Positions 32,569 to 41,600 of a stretch of DNA of 64,000 nucleotides are shown one piece after another. The position numbers and the translations under genes were made by a program. The notes under the pieces are model-generated. The model saw only the letters and a list, made by a program, of their open reading frames with translations. It made no database searches and was not told where the DNA came from. Numbering within the stretch: the stretch's first letter is position 1; the number at the start of each line of letters is the position of its first letter. The DNA comes from Isochrysis galbana (taxonomy: Eukaryota > Haptophyta > Isochrysidales > Isochrysidaceae), in assembly GCA_018136815.1 (NCBI GenBank), contig CM030936.1, forward strand, positions 6,189,505-6,253,504. Direction: 5' to 3'.

Positions 32569-33795
32569 ATGCGGGGTGGGCAGAGGCTCGGGGTGGAGGG
32601 CGAGCCGCTTCTGGGGATCATCGGAATCTTCAGCTTCGAATCCAACCGCCAATACCGCGACGTGATCCGCCAGACGTGGGGGCACACGGGCGAGCCGTAT
32701 GGGCTTCACTCTCGCTTTGTGATGCGTGGGCTCCACACAAACGCTCGCGAGGAGGAGGAGGCTTTCGGTGACATCTTCTTCCTAGAGGAGCTGGAGGCGC
32801 GGCTTTCTCGGCGCATTGGGCCGCTGCTCACCCTGATTTCGTGGATGCGCGCCGCGCTCGCTGCCTGGCCGCGTGCACAGCTCATTGGTAAGGCGGACGA
32901 TGACGTGTGGGTTCACCTGCCTGGAGTGGCGCTCCACGCGCAGAGCGCTCTGGCGGAGCTCAAGAACAAGCACGACATCAGCAATATGCTTTGGGGGGTT
33001 GTTGAGACCTTTCACTGGGTCCTCAACCGCGATATTCCAATAGGGTTCAGCTATGGCTACGGGCACAACTGGAGATGCGCGCACAGAATCCTGTTGGACA
33101 AGGAATCGGTGGCTGAGAATTGGAAACGACCGTCTGCTGATGTAGCTGCAATGGGGCATTCGGGAGCGAACTCGCAGGCGAGCCTTGAAAGACGGGGGTG
33201 GCCATCCGAATTCAACCGCTCCTTGCTCATTGGCCCATTCCCGTTCATCAAAGGTCCGCTAATCTTGATCACGCGAGAGCTTGTGAGCTCTGTATTGGCT
33301 GACCAGACACTCCTGAACTATGTATCCACGGTGGCGAACCGCCCGCCCTTGGAGAAAACGTCGATCCCCTGGGAGGATGTCTTCCTTGGCGCAGCGCTCG
33401 CGCACATCCGGCTGAACCACACGCAGAGAGGCCTCCCGCGGGCTGCCTTCGTGGCCACCGCAAGCCCGCACTTTGCGCACGAATACGACCTAAAGCTCTC
33501 CAACATCACGCTGATCTACCATCAGTTGACGAAGAGGCCGGTCCGAATCTGCCTGGCGCACCGTTGGATGGCTGAACATGGCCAATTGCCGCGAATTCCG
33601 CCACCGATACGCTGCGAGACGCGCGATGGAAGACATGTGTACAGGTCGTGTTCGGGCCAAAGTTGGCTTTTATGCTCGATGCCCTCTACATCTTCGAAGG
33701 GCTACTCAAATTTGAAGACAATTGATGGATACCAGGCACACGTTGATCGACAGCTGGAAAAGCCCTACAACTGTGACACTACGCTACATAGATGA
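32569..33795 (+). CDS. Beta-1,3-galactosyltransferase-like (GT31) protein
   Basis: Golgi glycosyltransferase. Motifs in order: GIFSFESNRQYRDVIRQTWG (family opening motif), LIGKADDDVWVHLPG with the DDD metal/UDP-sugar site, GPFPFIKGPLILITREL, and IPWEDVFLGAALAHI (ED-V/Y-VG motif). The ATG at 32569 is only the first in the open frame; no membrane anchor is present, so an upstream exon is likely. The last about 38 residues (from MPSTSSKGY) coincide with a dispersed repeat also found at 12166-12300. The genuine C-terminus may therefore be shorter, or may switch frame by splicing at TGTGTACAG (33646) to end ...LYIFEGLLKFEDN. It lies on the same strand, 0.6 kb after the sulfatase. Confidence 0.78.
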   Translation: MRGGQRLGVEGEPLLGIIGIFSFESNRQYRDVIRQTWGHTGEPYGLHSRFVMRGLHTNAREEEEAFGDIFFLEELEARLSRRIGPLLTLISWMRAALAAWPRAQLIGKADDDVWVHLPGVALHAQSALAELKNKHDISNMLWGVVETFHWVLNRDIPIGFSYGYGHNWRCAHRILLDKESVAENWKRPSADVAAMGHSGANSQASLERRGWPSEFNRSLLIGPFPFIKGPLILITRELVSSVLADQTLLNYVSTVANRPPLEKTSIPWEDVFLGAALAHIRLNHTQRGLPRAAFVATASPHFAHEYDLKLSNITLIYHQLTKRPVRICLAHRWMAEHGQLPRIPPPIRCETRDGRHVYRSCSGQSWLLCSMPSTSSKGYSNLKTIDGYQAHVDRQLEKPYNCDTTLHR

Positions 33796-34689
33796 TGGGA
33801 TATGCACGAGACACTAGAATATGGTGGATTGGGCGTGGTCACTAGCTGGGCGCTCCTTGTGAGGAGTGTGGTAGAGTCGCTCAACAGGCGGCGCAATTTA
33901 CGTGGCGGCGGGTAGGTGAGAGGTAGCCGTCGCTTTGGACAGGCGAAATGATTGATGTAAGTAGATATCATGCTTGCGGAGGTTTTACCACTGCATGCAT
34001 ATCCGCCGCGTAAAAATGTGCGAGCCCAACGGTCGAGGGTGTCGCATTCGCGAATCGACGCTCGTTAGGCTTCTCTCTCCTCTTCGTTCGGTATTTATCG
34101 TTATAATTCTCTCGTTCTCGTTCTCGGTCAAAAACTTCGCGTGGACGCCTAGGATCTAGGGTTGTGGAGCGCCCTCTCTCTTTCTCTCGAAGAGAAGGGA
34201 AGTTTCCTCACCTTTCTTCCTCCCAGGCGCCTCGCAAAAGGTTTAATTCGCTATCTCCCCGCGTTTCTTTACCTGCTTCTGGGGGCAATCAGGTTTGGTT
34301 TGCCATCTCCCCTCGGAGATCGATTTAGGTTCGCTGCTTGGGTGAGGGAATCTTTCTCCTTGGTCCTTGGTTTGCCATCTCCCCTTGGAGATTGATTTAG
34401 ATTCGCTGCTTTGGTTTTGGGTTATCTTTCCCCTTGATGCAAGTTGCATGGAAGATGGAAGCCCTTGGTCCCGTTGGTTTTTGGTTTTCTCCTCCCTTGG
34501 TTGCTACTCGGGGTTGCTCGATAGAAACGTCTAGAAGGTCCACGCTCAACAGCAAGATTTCTTCGATTGCAAGGATACCTCGCTGCGATCTGTATCCAAT
34601 GTGATCGCCGTGGTTGCGCGACATAACGTTCCTCTTCGACTTTCCGCCTTGGTGGGAAAATCCAAAGCGAAGACACGCTCCGACCGTCG
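33796..34689. other. Repeat-containing region without a gene
   Basis: Holds an imperfect tandem duplication: 34295-34341 and 34369-34415 both read GGTTTGCCATCTCCCC, then GGAGAT, then TTCGCTGCTT. No coding function was recognised. Confidence 0.55.
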
Positions 34690-35060
34690 CTGCGGATTCT
34701 CTCTCTCTCTCGCTCTCTCTCTCTGTCTCTCGCGACGTGTTTGAGTTACCGGCGATGTGGGGTCTCGGTTATTTCATGTTTTGCTTGGTTTGGGTGAATG
34801 ATTCTAGTGTGTTCGTGAGTCGGTGTCGCAGCATCGTTGGATCCGACGTCCTGTCGTCAGTCGTCATCCGTCGCTCTCGCTCTCGTCGCTCTCGCTCTCG
34901 TAACACTCGTACCCTACAAACTCTCCTTGCCTCACCAGCCCCTGCCAACACAGCCCTCCTCTCACTCACCCTCGCCTCTCGCCTCTCGCTCGATGTCGCT
35001 CTCGCCGCCGTCCTCGCCCTCGCTCAAGCCCGCCTGCCCGCCTTCCTCTGCTGACGGGCC
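34690..35060 (+). repeat. CGCTCTCG-leader repeat family, copy 1
   Basis: A CGTCGCTCTCGCTCTCG stretch, then AACACTCGTACC, then a short frame starting MSLSPPSSPSLKPACPP. The layout (CT/CG leader, about 60-100 bp spacer, ATG and Ser-Pro-rich peptide) is shared with 37800-38060 and 52380-52690. Confidence 0.5.
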
Positions 35061-35567
35061 TCAGCCCGTCAGCGTCTCCGAAGTCGTCTCCTCCGCCGCG
35101 CCTGCCGCCGGTCTGCCTCCTTCCTCATTGCCCTCAGGCCCTATGGGCCATCCCAATTCGTCAGAGGGGACCGGCAGCCGGCAGGGCGCAATCTGCATCC
35201 GCGCTGCTGCGACTGCTACGGGTCATATAGTGACAAGGTGGCTCGCCAAGTTTGAAGTCAAAAAAATCTTCTTAAAAATCCCCGCTACATACGCGGCACG
35301 AGGCAGTGTGCGTGTGTACCTCCCTACTACCCACCTTTACCCCTATCAACCCCCTCCCCCTTCCCCAGTTCCCTCTTTGGCGGAGAAGCTGGTTCCGGGG
35401 AGGCCGCGCGCGCTGCTTCGGCCAGGAGTTGGAGAGAAGGGGGTGGGAGACTGTGGCTCCTCCTTCGCTCTAACGTCGGCTTGCATCTCCTTCCCTTAGG
35501 TCTTATATCACGTAAGATCTTTTCATGATATCCATTGAAGGCTTTCTACTAAAGAGGTTTAGCTACC

Positions 35568-35930
35568 CTAATTGATGTTTCGTATATCCAGACCTCTCGC
35601 CGCCTGCAAGAGGTCCTCCGATATTTCTAGGTTGAAATCTTTGTCCACCGTGTAAAGAGGACGTATCATCTTCCTAATGTGTTTGTTGCTCGGGGCGTGT
35701 AGCCCCATATTCTCCCGTTGTTGTTTTAGCCTTTGAAAGAAACCGACCTTCGCCGTTACTAATAGGGCCGTATCTTATAAGGATCGCTCTTAAGATCGTC
35801 CTGACGGACCTACCGTCCGCGTTGCCATATTGAATATTGTAAAAGTCCGTTAGGATGTATCTCCACGCCAAGATACCCAAGTATCCTGAGGGCATAGCTG
35901 CATCATCAGATCAGTCATCATGCGCTCGCG
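35568..35930 (-). pseudogene. Unrecognised coding-like relic with a frame change
   Basis: AT-richer island. The minus strand reads GYLGILAWRYILTDFYNIQY and RSVRTILRAILIRYG, then in a second frame KQQRENMGLHAPSNKHIRKM and RPLYTVDKDFNLEISEDLL to a stop at 35568. Both parts look like real protein, but the frames differ and no splice pair is evident near 35740. Family not recognised; possibly an old mobile-element gene. Confidence 0.4.
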
Positions 35931-36935
35931 CGTGCGACGCGGCGAGTGAGTCACACACACAGCCCAGCTTGCTGCCCTTGCCCTTCCTTGTCCTTGCTCA
36001 CGCGCTTGGGCGTCATCGTCACTCACCCGGCTGTCATCTCCTTGTCCTTGCGCGGTATCGAGCCGCTCGAGGCGCGCCGCGGCGCGCCTGCGCAGGAACG
36101 ACTGTGAACGGGTATTTTCATTGTTACGGTGTATGTTTGGTGGAAATAAATCGTGCGCCCTCTTTCTTTGGCGGATCAAGTGGAGGCGTCAGTGTTATTG
36201 CGATTCAATTGCAACCAGCGGAGGAAAGTTGCGGCGTCGGGCGTAGATATTTATTTATGATTTGTTACTATGGTGTGCCGGGGTGTATGACGATGCGTAT
36301 GTGGCCCATGATCTATCTATGTAGTACGCCGCGTAGTCTCTACCCTCGCCGTCGCCCATGTGGGAGCTTCGGAGCCTCTGCCCGCTCTGCATCCCCATGC
36401 AGTGAGTCCTCCACTCCATCTCGCGCTCCGTCCCCATCGAGCGTGGTTTATGCTCGGTGAGTGGTGGTATGCTTCCACAGCTTCGCCCTCGACCCCGTGG
36501 TACCGCTCTGACGCGCTACCACACGAAGCCCTTTGGACATCGCCCTTTGTTCGCTGCCGCTCTGAGGCCCTCGTTCGGATGCCGACATCGCTCCGCTCTC
36601 TAGTAGACTTGGTTGTCACCTCCGGTGAGTTCTGACCGTCTCGCCCTCGTTTCGATGGTTCTACGCTCGTTTTCGTTATCTCTGCTGCTCCTCCGCGGTC
36701 GCCGAATTTTCCCCCCGCGGTCGCCGAACGATTTCCCCCGCGCGGAGCTCTCTTGCTGTCTGTCCGCAAGCCCTCGTCTCGCCCACGAAAATCGTCTTGC
36801 AAAATCACTGACTTGACTCCTCTAAGCGTTTGTAATAGGGCCAGCCGTGTAATAGTTGGGCGTCCGCCACACCTAGGCCTAGGTAGAAATATGCGACATA
36901 TTGAACTACATATTTGGGTCAAATTTTCCGGAATT

Positions 36936-36974
36936 AAAAAAAAAAGATCTGAAGATTCAGGGCTACACACCTAT
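36936..36974 (+). repeat. Short dispersed T-tract motif, copy b (inverted)
   Basis: Ten A, then GATCTGAAGATTCAGGGC and TACACACCTAT: the reverse complement of the motif at 6888, 38343 and 52701. Confidence 0.65.
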
Positions 36975-37221
36975 GCTAGACGGCACCTTTCTCCGCGTAT
37001 CGTACATCGCCCTTCCATCCCTTTCTTCCACCTCCTCCCCTTCCCCCCCTCTTTCCTTTGTCTTCGGTGTCGGGGGTGCGGCCCTGGTGCGCTACCACGG
37101 GCCCGGTTTTGGATGTGTTTTCGGGGCAGGCTTGTTGTAAGGTTCACTCTGGCTTCTTTTTTCCCAGTGTATTGTGTTTCCGCGCGGTCAAGGGTTCTAC
37201 GCAGATTATCGGCTGGTCGTG

Positions 37222-37500
37222 TTAGTTCGTTCTTTTTCCTGTTGCGTTTTGGCTCTTCTCGGAGCCCGTGTCGGGGTCGGACTTTACCATGTATTCTACT
37301 CCTAGTCTTGTGGCTAGGGCTAGTAGCTCCGCGCTGGGAGTGAGATTACCTTTATCGTTCGACTCGTACAAGGGGCGAAAGGCGCCCGTGTCAAATTTTT
37401 TTTTTGGTTGTCGCCCCAAGCCGGCTTGGGCGGTCCTCGACGGATCTGTTGATTTTGCGAATAGGAGGGCGTTGCAAAGTTTTGTGAATCTTTCGATGGT
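37222..37500 (-). other. Unrecognised open frame, possibly mobile-element derived
   Basis: The minus strand reads KKFDTGAFRPLYESNDKGNL, then TPSAELLALATRLGVEYMVK, with balanced composition unlike the surrounding low-complexity frames. It stops at 37222. No family recognised and no neighbouring exon identified. Confidence 0.3.
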
Positions 37501-37594
37501 CCGCGCTCGCTCTCGCTCTCGTCGTAGGTGTTCGTCGCTGCGGACTTTCTCCCCCGCGCGAAGCCTACCTTCTCGCCCCTTTCGGTTTACGCAC

Positions 37595-38138
37595 GTAGAT
37601 TCCCTCCTTACTTTCTATTTAGTCGTTCGCGGTAACCGCCGTTCGTCGTCGGCTCTTCCGTCGCATCGTCGCTCTCCTGTCGGCATTCTCTTCCTTGTTT
37701 CCTTCCTTCTGTGTCTTCCCCGCCCAAGTGGGGAAAGATACGTGAGTGTGGGGGGATGTTGGGTGAAAGTCGAGTGTGCGTGTCTCGGATTGTTGTCGGG
37801 CACTAGTCAGATTGGTACCCTGTCGGCCTCTGTCCTCTGTCGCCCTCGCTCGTCGCCCCAGTCGCTCCTCGCTCCCTCGTTCTCGCTCTCGCTCTCGCTC
37901 CGTCGTAACAAGCAATCTTACAACACCAACCAAACCCAAACCCACTCACTCACCCACTCACACTCGCTATCTGCCATCTCCGCTCCGTCCTCGCGCTCGC
38001 TCTCGCCACTGCCCGCCATCCATCCCCCAGCCATGGGAGATGATCAGCCCGTCCAACCCGCCAATGTCCAAAAGGCCGTGCCTTCCGCCGCCTACCTTCC
38101 GTCCCATCCGGTTCCTTCTGTCCCATCCATAACCTCCA
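37595..38138 (+). repeat. CGCTCTCG-leader repeat family, copy 2
   Basis: Matches 52180-52690 in order: AGATTCCCTCCTTA, TCGTCGCTCTC, GTCGGCATTCTCT, TTCCTTGTT, GATACGT-AGTGTGG-G-TGTTG, a CTCGCTCTCG tract, TTCTTAACA or CGTAACA, then an ATG with a Pro/Ser-rich peptide. It is followed directly by an inverted MERA fragment. Probably the leader and ORF start of a mobile element; autonomous parts were not seen. Confidence 0.55.
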
Positions 38139-38330
38139 CTCCGTCAGCCCCCCGCCCCCCCCCCGCGCGCTCGCGAGCGGTTGTGGTTTAAGATTAAGAT
38201 GGGTTGCAAGAGGGCTCTCCGACGAGCCGCCTTTGATCTTTGATTGGCGGCGCGGGGCGTGCCAGGTGGGCGGCGCGATGGCAAGGGTCGCCTATGGGCT
38301 CGGGAGCGATCGCGGCACGCTGCATAGATA
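38139..38330 (-). mobile_element. MERA-family element, inverted partial copy
   Basis: On the minus strand, CAGCGTGCCGCGATCGCTCC, CGAGCCCATAGGCGACC, CACCTGGCACGCCCCGCGCC, GGCGGCTCGTCGGAGAGCCC and CGAGCGCGCGGGG follow the same order as 45268-45425. The 3' part with the GGGGGTCT hairpin is missing. Confidence 0.6.
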
Positions 38331-38342
38331 GAAGTTTTATCC

Positions 38343-38377
38343 GTGTTAGCCCCGAATATCTTCAGATGTGTTTTTTT
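38343..38377 (-). repeat. Short dispersed T-tract motif, copy c
   Basis: GTGTTAGCCCCGAATATCTT then CAGATGTG and a T-run. It lies immediately on the 5' side of the inverted MERA fragment. Confidence 0.6.
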
Positions 38378-38676
38378 CTCGGCAAGCCCCTCCACTGAGC
38401 GCTGCGCTTCTACAGGCAACCATCCCTTCACCTATTCAAATATCACACTGATATAGATTACTTTTCACGTATCACGAGCCCGACCCTGGCTTTCGTTCAC
38501 TCTTACTTCTCTACTGCATGGAACAAACTGAAGACCGCTCGGTGCACGCAATCACATCCGTGTGGACAAAAGGCGCGGTCGTAAGGCTCGCGGCTATGTC
38601 ACAGCATAGCGGCTTCAACTCGGCGAGGCACAATCGAGAGTGCGCGCCCCATGGTCATTCTTCCCATTGTCTTTTC

Positions 38677-41600
38677 TCACCGTCGCATGAGCTGTTGCCT
38701 CAACAGCTCTGCCGCCGATTGATTTGCTTGTGTTGTGGCCCCATGCCGCGGAGCGCCAGGCGGTGGCCGTGGAGCGCCGGGCGGTGGCCGTGGAGCGCCG
38801 GGTGATGGCCATGGAGCGCCGGGCGGAGGCCGTGGAACTCCTTGGGAAAACGCAGTCGGTGCGGCCGTGCCGAGCTGTTGCCGGAGCAACACAGCAGCAC
38901 TTGCGCCATTGGCACCATGAGAACCCATAGCTAAGTGCCCATACGGCGGCGTCGCGTAAGGGTGCAACCGCGCATCGTGTCTGCCGTGGCGAATGGGGCC
39001 CGGGCCGTTCGCCCCCGTCGGGATAGGAAGCGATCTAGGCCCTACCAATGGATGACTTCCAGCCTGTGGAGGGGCTCTGGCAGGCCATCTACCGGGCTGA
39101 AGATGTCCCATCGGCGGAATTTGGTGACCGGCCCTAGATGGAGGGTATCCGCACGCTTGAGGTAGGTCCGGCATTGGGTTGAATGCTGGGCGAGGAGGAT
39201 GGCCATGGTGCGGAAGATAGGCCTGCGGCGGAGGCGCAAACCTCGGCGCGTGTGCGGCGGGTGGAGGATGCCACTGTGCCCGCGGAAGTGGCGCACTAGG
39301 ACGGGGGAACGGATGACCGTGCACGATCGACGGACGGGGCGGTGGGAACGGGCGCGGCGCCCCTTGCGCTAGCCTCCACGTGCGCTCTTGATCGTCGACT
39401 TCTACTCCCCGTGCAGCGAGCTGAGCCCGAGCGGCATCTGACGTCGTCCAGTCTTTCGATGCTCGTGCGATAGCGCGGCGTGCAATCAAGTCTTGGATGG
39501 ATTGCTCATCCGGCAAAGGCTCACGATCCAACGGATCGCGCCTGTAGCCAACCGCGCCTCCGCCATTGCCCTGTCCACCACCATCATGACGAGCGCGTAC
39601 GAATCTTCCATTGGGCTGCGGCACGTCATAGTCCCCGAGTACGGAGGCGGGCAGTATGCCGCCGGCTAGGAGAGAGGGCAAGTGCTTTACGTTCGGTGGG
39701 AGTGCATACGTAGCACTAGCCGCAGAAGTGACAAAAGGCCGTAGTGCTTGTTCGACAAGCTTCCCCTGGAATGGCGGCGGCTCATATGTGCTGCCAGGAA
39801 GACGGGCTCCCTCCAACGGTGTCAGAACGCCCACGAGGCCGCCCCCGTACTCACTACAAGACGTCAGGACGAGGGGTTGGAGAGGGGGCCCATATGCACC
39901 AAGGAGAGGCGCGCACAATGGGTGGGAGGTCGACACGCAGAGCAGGGGCTCTCCGGTCTCATTTCTCCTTTTCTCGTCCGGGGTGAGTTTGCGGATGGCT
40001 TCACTCATCGCATCGGTGAGCCTCTCCTCGTCGATGAAGGGGAGCAGTACCACTGCCTGCCACAAAAACTTCTTGCCGTTGGAATCGATGGCAAAATCTG
40101 TCGGGTAGAAATCAAGAATCTCGCTCGCGGGATCTGTCATGAGTGCTGCGAGTGGTGAGGGTAGCGCGTGCGAGGAGCGCGGTGGAAGGACGCCCATCAG
40201 CTGTTGGAAGGGCGCAAATGGCTGCGAGAGCTCAAACGTCGCTGGAGAGTCCGGCTCGATGACTTCCGCCAAGTCTGCCGCAAAGGGCGCATAATGGTAC
40301 GGGTAGAACCACTTCCATGAAGGGCAGCCGTCGTAGTAATACTTCATCACCCATTGAAGGCCTTCCACGTATGCGGCCGCAATGTCGAGGCGTCCACGGC
40401 GGTCGACGCCAGGGAACTTGGCGTTGTAGTACCTGTCCTTCCAGCCCGGCAGGCCCAACTGAATCTGTGATCACGTGGCAGGCAGCTACCGTCATCGCCG
40501 ATCCGCGTGCGCCGGCAGAGAAGGCCTGTCGGGTGAGCGTGGCCGAGCGGAAGAACCCCAACCCGCGGCCTGGGCGAGGGACGTGAGGCGAGAGCCCCGA
40601 CCTGATCCTCTTGCTCGGGGGCAGTGTTCTTCTCCTTGACGATCTCCCCGAGCTCTCGTTTGAACCGTTCGGCGGCCGACTCGTTTGCACCTTCTCCCAC
40701 TTTGTACAACCAGATAGCACGGTTGTGCTCGGATCCCCGCGTCTCCTCGCGGACTTGGAGCTCTTCACAATATTGATGGACCATTGCCCGCTGGAACCCA
40801 TTCAGGCCCGGCGGCAGCTTTTGAGGGGGAGTGCAGTCCGGAGCCTGCGAGGCCGAGCAAGCCCTGGAGGCTCACGCGAATCCCGCCGGGGCGGAGGGGG
40901 TGGCAGCGCGCGCTGGCCGACGATGAGAGAGTCACATATCGAGTGCCGAGACAGCACGTCTTGCTAGCATGCCTGAGTGCTGGCATGGATTTCTCACCTC
41001 AGCGAAGGCAGCGATGGAGTCGAAAAGTTCGAGCAGTGCCGCATCATCTCTTCCTAGGGCAGCCATACGAGAGGCACTATGCGAGTCCGTGCCGGAAGCC
41101 TTTGATCCGTGCCGCATTGCCAAGACGTGTGACGACTTTCCCTACTCATCAGGGGCGAGGTAGAAGATGAGACGCATGACCCGACGAGTTACATGGGGGA
41201 TAGCTCGGTTGTCGCTGGTTGTTGAGGCCCGTGCTGATTCGACTACTCACGACACATGCGCGGCGCCGGCGTGTCAACGCCTCACGCGCTGAAACACGTG
41301 CTCGCCTCGGGAGCGCCTTCACCTGGGGCGACACGGCATATTCAGCAACCCTCCGCATGAGTGCCGCATGCCTTCTGCCCAAAGCCTTGCTCTCCAGCTC
41401 CGCGGATCTCCTCTTCGCCTTATCCTTTTGCCTTTCGTCACCCGCACGAGTACGCAGCAAGAGCTCATCCTCATAGCCACCAAGTTCGGTGCAAAACGTG
41501 AGTACCCGCTCCAAGTGCACGGTGCCGCCGTCGCAGATCCATCCGCCCATCTTGGGGAGGAGGGACTTGTATAAGTCACAGAGAGTGTCAATCGCGCCGC

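Noticed and set aside
39656-40158. Plus-strand frames across the XRN2 last exon
   Set aside because: Antisense to well-supported XRN2 coding sequence.
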